A stretch of 41,229 nucleotides of DNA. Source: a virus. Shown piece after piece: positions 1 through 7,884 of the stretch. The DNA lies in the IMG/VR virus record IMGVR_UViG_3300025910_000017, positions 1 through 41,229 of that record. One strand, written 5' to 3'. The notes under the pieces were generated by a model. That model saw only the letters and a program-made list of their open reading frames with translations. It made no database searches and was not told the origin of the DNA. The position numbers and the translations under genes are program-made. The number at the start of each line of letters is the position of its first letter. The stretch's first letter is position 1.

Positions 1-509
1 GAAAGATTAAGGCGGTCTTGGTTGATACTAAAGAAGCAGCTTCTCAGGGAATGCGAGATACTTGGGCTGCAATTGAAGCTGAGGTTAAGACATGGCCAGG
101 AAGATTATATGATTGGGGTAGAAACTTAATGCATAGCTTTGCAGATGGAATCAAAAGTGCTATTGGTGCAATTGCCGATGCATTTAGATCAGGAATGGAA
201 GCAGCCAAAAAGTTGGTGCAAGGTCATTCACCACCTGTTGCTGGGCCATTTAAAGACATTGATAAGTGGGGTTTCAATATTGGAAGCTCTTGGGTTCAAG
301 GATTTTATGATGCTTTTGGAGGATTGGGAATACCAAATATGCTTAGTGGTGGTGTAGGTAGTCCAGCTTTTGCAGGAGTGGGGGCTGGTGGAAGCAGTAG
401 CAGTGTTCAGCAAGATGTTAATATATATGTTGATAAGGTTGGAGATATGGGCGATGTTCAATCAATTGGCCGTGAGCTTGGCTTTAGAATAGGACTATTA
501 CCAAAATGA
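1..509 (+). CDS. Tape measure protein, C-terminal part (5'-truncated by window edge)
   Basis: The reading frame is open from base 3 to a TGA at 507-509 (168 residues seen). The sequence is typical of a tape measure C-terminus: amphipathic helices (KTWPGRLYDWGRNL), then a conserved GHSPPVAGPFKDIDKWG stretch, a Gly/Ser-rich segment and a short beta-rich end. A tape measure protein sets tail length and is threaded inside the tail tube. The missing N-terminal part is almost certainly the gene starting at 39817 at the other end of the window, which implies a circularly permuted genome. Direct joining of the ends puts the halves out of frame (the right part ends on a whole codon, the left frame begins at base 3), so bases are missing or wrong at the join. 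The identity of the family is fairly sure. Confidence 0.85.
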   Translation, partial: KIKAVLVDTKEAASQGMRDTWAAIEAEVKTWPGRLYDWGRNLMHSFADGIKSAIGAIADAFRSGMEAAKKLVQGHSPPVAGPFKDIDKWGFNIGSSWVQGFYDAFGGLGIPNMLSGGVGSPAFAGVGAGGSSSSVQQDVNIYVDKVGDMGDVQSIGRELGFRIGLLPK

Positions 510-1351
510 AATTATTAACTATTACAGAACAGCAAGATGGAGATGCATTTACATTTTATGATAATGCTTTAGGTACAATTCTGCGTGGTTTTGAGGGATT
601 TGAATATTCCACAGTCAGAGAATCTATTGATGATGTTGCTGGACCATATGGTTCAACCTACATTACTTCAAAGTTTGGCAGACGAAGAGTAGCAATTACT
701 GGGGATTTAATTTCTGATGATGTCTTTTCTTTAAGAAGAGACTTAGTAAAAGCCTTGAGACAAACTGGAACAATGAAGTTGGTTACTTTCACAACTTATG
801 ATGACCTCAACTTACAATTTGAGGGTGAAGTAGTAAAGGTTGCTAATCCTTATACTCACAAAACTCATACCTTTTTAATTGAGATTATTGCACCTGATTG
901 GAGATTTTATTCTCAGGAAGAAACAACTGCCAATATCTTACTTAGCTTTGTCCGAGGTGGGGCAGAGATTCCAGCAACAATACCGATGGCTATCACAGAA
1001 AATATCAATACCGATGTTGATTTAACTGAGGTTGTTACAAATGAGGGTAGTGAAATGACTGATCCTATTTTTACAATTAGTGGACCAGGAACAGATATTA
1101 TTGTAAGAAATGAAACTACTGAGCAGGAGTTTACTATCAATACGACTTTGGTTACTGATGATGTGCTTGTAATTGATGTTAAAAATAGAACTGTAGTTTT
1201 AAATGGTACCGATAATTACTATCCTTTTATTGATGGGGATTTCTGGAGTTTGGTTCCTGGAGAAAATGAAATTAGATTTTTTGCTGACGGTTTTGAGATT
1301 GATGTTACTGCATTGCAAATAACTTATAGACATGCTTATGGAGGAATTTAA
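506..1351 (+). CDS. Distal tail protein (Dit-like, siphophage tail family)
   Basis: A 281-residue protein starting at an ATG that overlaps the tape measure stop (ATGA). Position right after the tape measure gene, the length, and an N-terminal half rich in beta strands with the pattern GFEGFEYSTVRESIDDVAGPYGS followed by RRVAITGDLISDD match the distal tail (Dit) family, which forms the hexameric hub at the tail tip. The segment around residues 115-140 (HTFLIEIIAPDWRFYSQEE) is also typical of the boundary between the N-terminal ring domain and the C-terminal galectin-like domain. It is translationally coupled to the tape measure gene and followed after 3 nt by the baseplate gene. No lysin domain or insertion is visible. 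Confidence 0.75.
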   Translation: MKLLTITEQQDGDAFTFYDNALGTILRGFEGFEYSTVRESIDDVAGPYGSTYITSKFGRRRVAITGDLISDDVFSLRRDLVKALRQTGTMKLVTFTTYDDLNLQFEGEVVKVANPYTHKTHTFLIEIIAPDWRFYSQEETTANILLSFVRGGAEIPATIPMAITENINTDVDLTEVVTNEGSEMTDPIFTISGPGTDIIVRNETTEQEFTINTTLVTDDVLVIDVKNRTVVLNGTDNYYPFIDGDFWSLVPGENEIRFFADGFEIDVTALQITYRHAYGGI

Positions 1352-1354
1352 TCT

Positions 1355-2386
1355 ATGTATAAGATACAAGTACAGGATGGCAGTGGAAATAATCTAGGAG
1401 AGTTCTCTACTTTTAGGAATCTTCAATTTGGTAAAAGACTTAATAATTATGGAGCATGTTCGTTTCAGGTTCCAATTAACGATCCCAAAGTTAGTTCTTT
1501 GATTGCTTTAAGAATTTATACTGTGAATATTTGGAGAGATGCGACTTTGATTTGGGCTGGAGAACAGGTTAATAGGCAAGGAAATTTAGATAATAAAGGT
1601 GATAACTGGGTTACTGTTTATTGTTTTGATTGGTTTGAACAATTGTTAACTAGATATACTGGTAGTGAAGTAACATTTTCAGGCGTGGATGCGGGCGATA
1701 TTGCTTGGCAACTTATTGATACTTCTCAATCTTTAAGTGATGGTGATCTAGGTATAACTGAGGGCACAATTGAGACTACACAAAATAGAGATAGAACCTA
1801 TTACAATCAAAATATTGCTCAAGCAATTATCAATCTTAGTAATGTTATCAATGGATTTGATTTTGAAATAAATACCTCAAGAGTCTTTAATGTTTATACT
1901 ACACAGGGAATTGATAGAAGCGACTCAATAATTTTAGAGTATGGAGTTAATGTTAGTGATATGCGTATTACTGAGGACTTTAGTAAGCCTGTAAATAAAG
2001 CAATAATCTTGGGAGGTTCTGGTAATCCATCAGTTGCTTTAAGGGTTGAGAGAGATGATGCAGTATTACAAGGTCAATATAAATTAAGAGAGGGTTTATC
2101 AAACGAACTTACAGTCTCGGAAACTGCAACTCTTGAAGAGAGTGGCGATGCTATGATCCGTAAATATGGAATTTCTTTAATGAAGATTAGTATGGGTATT
2201 GTGAGAAAGTCCCCAACGATTGCTGACTTTGCTTTAGGAGACATTATCAGACTTAAAGTTAAGAGTGGAATTTATGATATTGATCAGAGCTTCAGAATCT
2301 TTGAGTGGCAAGTAAATTATAATTCTGATAATACTGAAACATTAACTTTAGTTTTGGGAGACTTTACAATACCAGAAGCATCATAA
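1355..2386 (+). CDS. Baseplate / tail-tip protein (Gp37-like siphovirus tail protein)
   Basis: A 343-residue protein. The start ATG is preceded by GGAGGAATT inside the end of the Dit gene, a good ribosome site. The N-terminus (beta-rich, FRNLQFGKRLNNYGACSFQVP) and a repeated YNQNIAQAIINLSNVING-type segment resemble the ReqiPepy6 Gp37-like / minor tail protein family that sits below Dit at the tail tip and organises receptor-binding proteins. Order (tape measure, Dit, this protein, receptor-binding candidates) fits the usual tail-tip operon. I see no peptidase motif. The family assignment rests on recalled sequence style and gene order, so it is moderate. Confidence 0.6.
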   Translation: MYKIQVQDGSGNNLGEFSTFRNLQFGKRLNNYGACSFQVPINDPKVSSLIALRIYTVNIWRDATLIWAGEQVNRQGNLDNKGDNWVTVYCFDWFEQLLTRYTGSEVTFSGVDAGDIAWQLIDTSQSLSDGDLGITEGTIETTQNRDRTYYNQNIAQAIINLSNVINGFDFEINTSRVFNVYTTQGIDRSDSIILEYGVNVSDMRITEDFSKPVNKAIILGGSGNPSVALRVERDDAVLQGQYKLREGLSNELTVSETATLEESGDAMIRKYGISLMKISMGIVRKSPTIADFALGDIIRLKVKSGIYDIDQSFRIFEWQVNYNSDNTETLTLVLGDFTIPEAS

Positions 2387-2387
2387 C

Positions 2388-2906
2388 ATGGGTGAATTTA
2401 ATACAATTGAACAAGAAGATATTATAAAACTGATTCAAGGAATGGGTAGAACTATCTCTGATTTGGAATCTGAAGTTTTAAGGTTGAGGAGTGGGTCTAG
2501 TACTCTAGTTGCTAAGCCTGCAAATGAAACAGTTAATGGTAGTGATACTCTTCAAGATGATGATGATTTAGTTTTGGCAATAAAAGCTAATGAGGTCTGG
2601 TCTTTTACTCTTTATCTACGATACAATTCTGGTACAACCCCTGACTTTAAGTTCAAATTTACAGTACCCAGTGGAACAACTATGCAGTTTGCTTCTAGTT
2701 ATCATGGTAATGGAGGCTATGATGAAACTGATACTCTTACAATGGATGGGTTTGGTGCTGATAATTGGTCTACAATTTTAACAGGAACAATTGTTGCAAG
2801 CACAACTCCTGGAGATGTTACTTTGCAGTGGGCACAAAATACATCAACAGCATCGGATACTAAAGTTTTAAAGGGAAGTTATATCGTGGCTCACAGAATA
2901 AGCTAA
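2388..2906 (+). CDS. Tail-tip protein with N-terminal coiled coil and beta-rich C-terminus
   Basis: A 172-residue protein starting one base after the previous stop. Residues about 5-36 (QEDIIKLIQGMGRTISDLES) form a heptad-like helix that could trimerise. Residues 50-172 are Ser/Thr/Gly-rich beta sequence ending in VLKGSYIVAHRIS. This short trimerising-stalk plus beta-head plan is common for small receptor-binding or tip-attachment proteins in siphophages. No Shine-Dalgarno is obvious, so translation may be coupled to the gene before. I do not recognise a specific family. Confidence 0.5.
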   Translation: MGEFNTIEQEDIIKLIQGMGRTISDLESEVLRLRSGSSTLVAKPANETVNGSDTLQDDDDLVLAIKANEVWSFTLYLRYNSGTTPDFKFKFTVPSGTTMQFASSYHGNGGYDETDTLTMDGFGADNWSTILTGTIVASTTPGDVTLQWAQNTSTASDTKVLKGSYIVAHRIS

Positions 2907-2937
2907 TTGCAAGGGATAGTTTTTCTTGTGCTATAAT
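2907..2937 (+). promoter_or_regulatory. Extended -10 promoter, near-leaderless
   Basis: TTGCAA at 2907-2912, 19 nt, then TGC-TATAAT at 2929-2937. The ATG at 2947 lies 9 nt after the -10 box, so the transcript should start at or within a few bases of the start codon. It follows the family pattern seen throughout the window. Confidence 0.65.
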
Positions 2938-2946
2938 AAATGTAAT

Positions 2947-3852
2947 ATGGGAGTAAATGTAAGAATCAGAAATGGACTGGCACCAAGTGGTGGAAATGGT
3001 GGAGCTTCTGAGGGCGATCTTCGGGGAGATACTACAGATTTAATTGAATCATTGGGAGGCGTTGTTGATTATGCTGGTGGTCATTTATTGGTGCATCAAG
3101 CTGGAACTCCAGCTATGACAGTTGTTGTTGATACTGGTGTAGGTTATATTCCTAATACTTCTTTTGATGTTATTGATTCAGACTCAGTTAAATTCTGGGA
3201 GGCTGTTGTTTCTGGTACTACTGGTTCAAGAACTCTTACAATTGGTGCTAACTCTTCAGGTTCAACTCGTATTGATTTAGCTTGTTTAAAGATTGATCCA
3301 GGTGCAACTCCCGATGAATTTGCTTCAGATGTTGCAGAACTTATCATAGTTGCAGGAACCCCAGGTGCAGGTGTTCCAGCTACCCCCTCATATCATCTTA
3401 AATTAGCAGAAGTTACGGTGGCAAATGGTGCAGTTTCTATTCTTAATGCAAGTATTACTGATACTCGTACTCAAATTGAGATTAAAGATGAGTTTATTGC
3501 ATCTACCTTAACTGGTAAAAGAATAACAAAAAGAGTTGGGAGTGTGGCTAGTGCAACTTCTATTACTCCTAATATTGATCTTTATGATGAAGTAATCCAA
3601 ACTAATACTGGTGGTTCTGGAACTTTAACTTTGAATGCTCCTACTGGAACTCCAACTGATGGTCAAGTTTTAATTGTAAGAATCAAATCAACCAATGCTC
3701 AGACCTATGCTTTCAATGCAATCTATAGAGCTAGTGCAAATATGCCATTCCCAGAAACTCATATTGGTGGAAGCAAGTTTGATTACTTAGGCTTCATATA
3801 TAATTCACTTGCAACCAAATGGGATTTGTTAGCTTTATTACAAGAGTTCTAA
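2947..3852 (+). CDS. Tail structural / baseplate appendage protein
   Basis: A 301-residue protein. I place the start at ATG 2947 (MGVNVRIRNGLAPSGG) because a perfect TATAAT with an upstream TG sits 9 nt before it; an upstream in-frame non-ATG start would overlap that promoter. The protein is low in Cys, rich in Gly/Ser/Thr, and has a central segment (PSYHLKLAEVTVANGAVSI followed by ITDTR) that recalls minor structural and receptor-binding proteins of tail tips. The C-terminal part (residues about 205-300) looks like a separate beta domain. A specific family cannot be named with certainty. Confidence 0.5.
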   Translation: MGVNVRIRNGLAPSGGNGGASEGDLRGDTTDLIESLGGVVDYAGGHLLVHQAGTPAMTVVVDTGVGYIPNTSFDVIDSDSVKFWEAVVSGTTGSRTLTIGANSSGSTRIDLACLKIDPGATPDEFASDVAELIIVAGTPGAGVPATPSYHLKLAEVTVANGAVSILNASITDTRTQIEIKDEFIASTLTGKRITKRVGSVASATSITPNIDLYDEVIQTNTGGSGTLTLNAPTGTPTDGQVLIVRIKSTNAQTYAFNAIYRASANMPFPETHIGGSKFDYLGFIYNSLATKWDLLALLQEF

Positions 3853-3854
3853 TT

Positions 3855-4040
3855 ATGAAAAAACCTTATTTAGTTTATATCTTTCAGGGTTATCATCTTA
3901 AGACCGAGGACGGAACCTTAGTTGATAATGTTGAAGTTCAATTGATTGATACCAGTTCTGATAAGGCTTTGGCTAGAGCTAAGAAATTGGTAAATAAAGA
4001 GTTCTGGCGATTGTCAATGATTGTTGAAAAGTATCAATAA
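3855..4040 (+). CDS. Hypothetical protein, 61 aa
   Basis: The ATG at 3855 follows the previous stop by 2 nt and gives MKKPYLVYIFQGYHL; an upstream in-frame start would run back into the preceding gene. The short alpha/beta protein (strand, charged turn, helix SDKALARAKKLVNKEFWRL, strand SMIVEKYQ) has no signal peptide or membrane segment. It sits between two tail-tip genes and could be a small chaperone or structural accessory, but nothing in the sequence proves this. Confidence 0.55.
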   Translation: MKKPYLVYIFQGYHLKTEDGTLVDNVEVQLIDTSSDKALARAKKLVNKEFWRLSMIVEKYQ

Positions 4041-4046
4041 AATGTT

Positions 4047-5327
4047 ATGGCTTATATACCTACAGGCGTTATCTTCATCTGGACTGGCACACACGCCAGT
4101 ATTCCTAGTGGATGGCAAAGAGAAACATCTTTAGACGGAAAATTTATTAAGGGTGCTCCTAATGCAACTAATCCTAATGTAACAGGTGGAACTGATACTC
4201 ACTCGCATTCTTCCTCGGCTCACACGCACACCTTAGCTAGCCATACTCATGGAGGGCAAACTTCAAGAGATGGTCCAAGTGAAGATACTGATAGCTCAAA
4301 TTCAAATGCAGCTCGTGATCAGCACGTCCATGATTGGACTTCTGATGGCCCAACTGGTGGTAATTTATCTGACACAATTACCTATCAATCAGTTTCTAGC
4401 TTGCCTCCTTATTATGAGGTTATATTTATTAAACCTAATACTTCTCATGCTGGGGTTCCTGATGGTGCTTTGGCTTTATACAATTCTTCAACGGTTCCTA
4501 CAGGTTGGAATAAATGTGATGGTACAAGCTCAACGCCTAACTTAACTGATAAGTTCTTAAGAGGTGCAGCAACAGCAGGAAATGCTGGTGGTACAGGTGG
4601 GGCAACTTCTCATGCTCATACAGTTGATCATACCCACTCTGCAGTTACGCATACTCATAATGGAACAACTGGCGGTAATTCTGATGGTGGTAAAGCTAGA
4701 GATAGTTCAGGTGCTCAGGTTGTACAAAATGGCCACACCCATACCTTTACTTTACCAGCAAACTCTAGTGAAACAGGATCGGCTTATACTGGAACAGCAG
4801 GAAGTGCTGATACTGGAATTGAACCTTTACACAAAAAGCTATATGCAATTAAAAATAACAATGGTTTTGCTTCAAGACCAAGAACTGTAATTGGTATGTG
4901 GTTGGGAGATTTAGCAGATATTCCTCTTGGTTGGGCTTTGTGTGATGGTAGTAGTGGAACTCCAGACTTACGAGATTATCATTTAAAGATTACAAATACT
5001 GGTGGAGATATAGGCACGACTGGTGGAGCAAATACACATACCCACGCAGCTTCAAATAGCCATACTCATACGGCAGCAGGAAGTCATACTCATGGAAGTA
5101 CAACAACTAGCTCTATCTCAGGAGTAGGAAGCACAGGAGTATCAGGAGACAATGCAGCTAAACCTCATACTCATACAACTGGAACTTCCACATCTGGAAC
5201 TTCGGTTTGGAACAGTACAACAATTGCAGCAAGCTCAAGTAATAATGAACCAGCTTACAGAACAGTTGCTTTTATTCAACTTCTCTTTGATAGATCAGGT
5301 GGTGGCTTCCCTTTAATGGCTCTTTAA
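4047..5327 (+). CDS. Triple tail-collar-domain fibre protein with HxH motifs
   Basis: A 426-residue protein built from three related units of about 130-145 residues. Each begins with a beta segment ending in IPSGW / VPTGW / IPLGW, then CDG or equivalent and a KFIKGA / KFLRGA / YHLKI turn, followed by a Gly/Thr-rich loop full of HxH motifs (THSHSSSAHTHTL, THAHT-type, SHTHTAAGSHTH). This is the phage tail collar family pattern, known from short tail fibres such as T4 gp12. HxH clusters in long and short tail fibres bind metal ions along a trimeric needle. Here three collar units lie in tandem in one chain, which would make a long metal-stabilised tip. It probably contacts the host surface. Confidence 0.75.
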   Translation: MAYIPTGVIFIWTGTHASIPSGWQRETSLDGKFIKGAPNATNPNVTGGTDTHSHSSSAHTHTLASHTHGGQTSRDGPSEDTDSSNSNAARDQHVHDWTSDGPTGGNLSDTITYQSVSSLPPYYEVIFIKPNTSHAGVPDGALALYNSSTVPTGWNKCDGTSSTPNLTDKFLRGAATAGNAGGTGGATSHAHTVDHTHSAVTHTHNGTTGGNSDGGKARDSSGAQVVQNGHTHTFTLPANSSETGSAYTGTAGSADTGIEPLHKKLYAIKNNNGFASRPRTVIGMWLGDLADIPLGWALCDGSSGTPDLRDYHLKITNTGGDIGTTGGANTHTHAASNSHTHTAAGSHTHGSTTTSSISGVGSTGVSGDNAAKPHTHTTGTSTSGTSVWNSTTIAASSSNNEPAYRTVAFIQLLFDRSGGGFPLMAL

Positions 5328-5334
5328 CTTCATC

Positions 5335-5343
5335 TGCTATAAT
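5335..5343 (+). promoter_or_regulatory. Extended -10 promoter, leaderless
   Basis: TGC-TATAAT at 5335-5343, 6 nt before the ATG at 5350. No convincing -35 box; the TGn extension compensates. Confidence 0.7.
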
Positions 5344-5349
5344 ATTTTT

Positions 5350-5724
5350 ATGGCCACTGAATGGACAGTTGATACTTTAAAAGAACACGTTGAAAAAATC
5401 CTTGCAGAAAAAGATAAGGCTATTAACATTGCCTTGGCAGCAGCTAAAGAAGCAGTAGGAGTAGCTGAAACTAATGCTGAAAAGTGGAGAACCAATGCAA
5501 ATGAGTGGCGACAGGCTATGAATGATAAAGACAAGTTGTTGATGACTAGAAGTGAATTTGAAATATATAAAGCTAGTACACAGACTGCTTTAACTATTGA
5601 GAAAACTAGAGCAGACAAAGATGAGGGTAAGGGCCTTGGAATGAATGCGGTCTGGGGATATATAATCGGATTAGTAGGCTTAGTCGCAACCATATTAGCA
5701 ATCGCTAGTAGATTTATACAATAA
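5350..5724 (+). CDS. Coiled-coil protein with C-terminal membrane anchor
   Basis: A 124-residue protein. Residues 8-95 are highly charged and helical with Ala-rich heptads (AINIALAAAKEAVGVAETNA), and residues about 99-122 (NAVWGYIIGLVGLVATILAIAS) form one membrane segment. Such long-helix plus C-terminal-TM proteins are frequent in phage genomes next to lysis genes and may act in holin control or tail-membrane contact. It is the first gene of the membrane/lysis cassette and has its own leaderless promoter. The function is unknown. Confidence 0.6.
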   Translation: MATEWTVDTLKEHVEKILAEKDKAINIALAAAKEAVGVAETNAEKWRTNANEWRQAMNDKDKLLMTRSEFEIYKASTQTALTIEKTRADKDEGKGLGMNAVWGYIIGLVGLVATILAIASRFIQ

Positions 5725-5727
5725 GTG

Positions 5728-5738
5728 TGATATATACT
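5728..5738 (+). promoter_or_regulatory. Candidate -10 element, leaderless
   Basis: TGA-TATATA at 5728-5736 with overlapping TATACT at 5733-5738; the latter ends 7 nt before the ATG at 5746. It matches the spacing of the other promoters, but the box is less perfect. Confidence 0.5.
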
Positions 5739-5745
5739 TGTTTCT

Positions 5746-6021
5746 ATGCAAGGTATAAATTCTTCAGCAATTAGTCTTGTATCTTTCGTCCTCGGTTGGG
5801 CCATCGGTTTTTTTATGAGAGGGTATCTTGATAAAAAAGGGAATAAAACAATTTTTGATTATAGAGTTATTGTTTTAATGATGGTTACTTTGGTTTGGTT
5901 TATCTCCGTTATGTATGAAATATTCAATCCCGCTTACCATACTAGCCCCTTGGTGCATGGTCTAATGGGAGGTATAGTTGGATTTCTATTTAAAAACCAT
6001 GATAAAAGGTCTGATAAGTAA
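5746..6021 (+). CDS. Small membrane protein, holin-like
   Basis: A 91-residue protein with two to three hydrophobic segments (about 8-25, 40-58 and 68-82), a positively charged loop between the first two (RGYLDKKGNK) and a basic C-terminus (KNHDKRSDK). Topology and size fit a holin or holin accessory protein in a cassette that also holds a peptidase. The identity as holin is inference from context. Its end overlaps the next gene. Confidence 0.5.
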   Translation: MQGINSSAISLVSFVLGWAIGFFMRGYLDKKGNKTIFDYRVIVLMMVTLVWFISVMYEIFNPAYHTSPLVHGLMGGIVGFLFKNHDKRSDK

Positions 6022-6604
6022 ATACCGTTTAGCTGAGAGATCGGGTCAAGCAATTATTTTTGCGATGGCTTTTGCAGTGTTAGGTTATTATGTCCCGAAT
6101 CTTTACTACAAATATCTTGATTCAACTCAATATTTAAAGATAACTGAACCTGTATCTGTAGACCAAAGCGTTTATAAACCCTGTGATGGTGTTGTTTTAA
6201 ATACACAATTGGAGGCTTTGGTTGATATAAATGTAAAATCTTTAACTCAGTTGATCTTAATTAAGGAGGGAGATGGGACTGAAAAGACTAATGTTATCTT
6301 ACGAGGGGAACTACCTATTAAAGCGATGGGGCCACATATAGTTAGTGGTCAACTTCCATTACCTTGTGATTTAAAAGAGGCTAGATACTTCTGGCAAGGG
6401 AATTTAACATATAGTATTCGTGGAATTGAGAAAACAATTAGCTTCATTACTGAGAGTTTTGATGTAACTAAGACTGGTAATTTAACTCAAGATTCCCAAG
6501 TTACTAAAGAGACTATTGTAAGACAACCTATTTTTATTACTCCAACTACTGTTACACCTACACCTGTTCCTGGTCCAGCACCTAAGCCAAGAGGCAAAAG
6601 GTGA
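5999..6604 (+). CDS. Membrane-anchored protein with Pro-rich tail
   Basis: About 201 residues from ATG 5999, which overlaps the preceding gene by 23 nt; an in-frame TTG at 5978 is an alternative. Residues about 15-38 (AIIFAMAFAVLGYYVPNLYY) make one N-terminal membrane segment. A beta-rich ectodomain with two Cys follows (VYKPCDGVV and LPLPCDLKE), possibly disulphide-bonded, and the last 25 residues are Thr/Pro-rich (TVTPTPVPGPAPKPRGKR). It looks exported and cell-surface or spanin-like, but no known family is recognised. Confidence 0.5.
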   Translation: MIKGLISKYRLAERSGQAIIFAMAFAVLGYYVPNLYYKYLDSTQYLKITEPVSVDQSVYKPCDGVVLNTQLEALVDINVKSLTQLILIKEGDGTEKTNVILRGELPIKAMGPHIVSGQLPLPCDLKEARYFWQGNLTYSIRGIEKTISFITESFDVTKTGNLTQDSQVTKETIVRQPIFITPTTVTPTPVPGPAPKPRGKR

Positions 6605-6606
6605 TA

Positions 6607-6615
6607 TGATATAAT
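6607..6615 (+). promoter_or_regulatory. Extended -10 promoter, leaderless
   Basis: TGA-TATAAT at 6607-6615, 6 nt before the ATG at 6622. It overlaps the last codons region and stop of the preceding gene. Confidence 0.7.
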
Positions 6616-6621
6616 AATTGC

Positions 6622-6792
6622 ATGGCAAAAGTAAACTTAAATGACTTTGCAGCCAATGTTACGAGAGATGAGGGATTAAAACACTCTATTAATATTGGAC
6701 AAGTAAAAGAAATACTTAGGCTTACTTTTACTAAACTTTCAGGTATGACTATCTTAGAAGTTGCAGAAATAATAAGGAGGTATAAGAAATGA
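6622..6792 (+). CDS. Small phage protein, 56 aa
   Basis: An ORF of 56 codons (MAKVNLNDFAANVTRDEGLK, ending IIRRYKK) starting 6 nt after a perfect TATAAT and overlapping the next gene by ATGA. Its last codons contain AAGGAGGT, the ribosome site of the peptidase gene, so the two are translationally linked. The predicted fold is two helices. Short proteins of this look (NDFAxxVTxxEG) recur next to phage lysis genes, and a role in controlling lysis timing is possible but unproven. Confidence 0.6.
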   Translation: MAKVNLNDFAANVTRDEGLKHSINIGQVKEILRLTFTKLSGMTILEVAEIIRRYKK

Positions 6793-7484
6793 CTTTTTAT
6801 AAACAGACTGAACTCAAATATAAAAATGTTGCTTTAGGCTTCGGGACAGGCTCCATTTATGATTATGGTTGTTACATGGTATCTCTCTGCAATGGTTTGC
6901 AGCAAAAGGGTTATAGCTATGATCCAGAACAACTTAACGATATTCTCAAGATTAAAAATCTTTGGACAGGTACAACTAGAAATTTAATTGATATTACTAA
7001 TATTGTGTCTAGGTGGGGAGATATATTTACTTTATTCAAAAGGGTTGATGCTTGGGGAACAGTACCTAGCCTTGATGAAATACTTAAACCAGATGTAATT
7101 GCTATCGGTGAAGTTGATGCAGCAGGTATTGGAGGCACAGCTAAGGGTCAGCATTTCGTTTTAATTACTAAGAAAGCAACTAATGGTCATGCAATTATTT
7201 ATGATCCTTGGAGAGGGGTAGAAGAAATAATTGATACTCATTGGGGAACTCTTGGCTATATAAAAGGATTGAGACTATTTACTGTAAAGGTTGCAGCATC
7301 AGCCCCTGCACCATCACCAACACCAACACCAATAACGGATCAGACACCTTTGCCTATTCTTGATGCTGTTACTGGTCAGCCAATGGAACTCCAGGCTGTA
7401 AGAGGTGAGCTTTATGATTCAAGAGTTGCAATTTCTGGATATAAGAGTAAATTATTATCTATTAACGAATTATCTAAACCATAA
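6789..7484 (+). CDS. C39-like papain-fold cysteine peptidase, endolysin candidate
   Basis: A 231-residue protein with a strong AGGAGG site 8 nt upstream. The papain-like triad is visible: Cys28 in YDYGCYMVSL, His122 in KGQHFVLI and Asp139 in IIYDPW, the order of the C39-like peptidase family. Residues 170-184 are an Ala/Pro/Thr-rich linker (APAPSPTPTPIT), followed by a 45-residue C-terminal segment that could bind the wall or tail. Position between holin-like genes suggests cleavage of the peptide part of the cell wall at lysis. There is no signal peptide. A role as virion-associated peptidase or host-protein processing enzyme cannot be excluded. Confidence 0.7.
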   Translation: MTFYKQTELKYKNVALGFGTGSIYDYGCYMVSLCNGLQQKGYSYDPEQLNDILKIKNLWTGTTRNLIDITNIVSRWGDIFTLFKRVDAWGTVPSLDEILKPDVIAIGEVDAAGIGGTAKGQHFVLITKKATNGHAIIYDPWRGVEEIIDTHWGTLGYIKGLRLFTVKVAASAPAPSPTPTPITDQTPLPILDAVTGQPMELQAVRGELYDSRVAISGYKSKLLSINELSKP

Positions 7485-7621
7485 TGGGAAGCATATTACT
7501 TTGGACTGGCTTAACAATTATTCTCTGTAAAGATGTATTGAAATTCATCCCAATAAATCCGATCGTTGGTCAGTGGTTAATGGTGATCGGACTTATATTA
7601 CTTGTGGTATTCCGCAAGTAA
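7484..7621 (+). CDS. Tiny two-TM protein, holin candidate, 45 aa
   Basis: The ATG overlaps the endolysin stop (TAATG). The 45 residues contain two hydrophobic segments, about 3-17 (SILLWTGLTIILC) and 31-43 (WLMVIGLILLVVF), joined by a short loop with prolines and ended by RK. A two-TM hairpin directly downstream of, and overlapping, the lytic enzyme gene is a classic small holin arrangement. It is too short for most gene callers. Confidence 0.6.
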   Translation: MGSILLWTGLTIILCKDVLKFIPINPIVGQWLMVIGLILLVVFRK

Positions 7622-7627
7622 AAGTAC

Positions 7628-7647
7628 GCCACAGCTTGTTATGTGGC
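7628..7647 (+). other. Short RNA hairpin
   Basis: GCCAC at 7628-7632 pairs with GTGGC at 7643-7647 around a 10-nt loop. It lies between the holin-like gene and the next membrane gene and would cover a possible GTG start at 7643, favouring ATG 7652. Confidence 0.35.
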
Positions 7648-7651
7648 AAAT

Positions 7652-7882
7652 ATGTTAAAACGAAATGAGAAATACCCTATTGAAGTTGCTCTTGAAAGGT
7701 TTATAAATAACTTAGGGGCAACAATCAGTTGGACTTGGAAGACAGTAGTCAAGTTCTTTTTTGTTATTCCTAAGAAAAAGGAAGATAAAACTATATATAT
7801 GTATGAAACACTTGGTTGGCTTTTAATTGGTATAGGCTGGATTGTAATAACTCTGGTTAGATTCCATGCGTTTGGATTATAA
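7652..7882 (+). CDS. Small membrane protein of the lysis cassette
   Basis: 76 residues from ATG 7652; an in-frame GTG at 7643 sits inside a hairpin and is less likely. Residues about 23-41 (TISWTWKTVVKFFFVI) and 54-72 (LGWLLIGIGWIVITLV) are hydrophobic, with a very basic loop (PKKKEDK) between them. It belongs to a run of four membrane proteins around the peptidase gene. Possible roles include holin or antiholin; no family is recognised. Confidence 0.55.
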   Translation: MLKRNEKYPIEVALERFINNLGATISWTWKTVVKFFFVIPKKKEDKTIYMYETLGWLLIGIGWIVITLVRFHAFGL

Positions 7883-7884
7883 AA

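Noticed and set aside
4047-5327. Target gene of a diversity-generating retroelement
   Set aside because: A tail collar protein is a common target, but no reverse transcriptase gene or template repeat is present in the window.
5337-5804. Minus-strand ORF of 155 codons opposite the coiled-coil membrane gene
   Set aside because: Antisense to a gene with a good promoter; hydrophobic Ser/Leu-rich shadow without its own signals.
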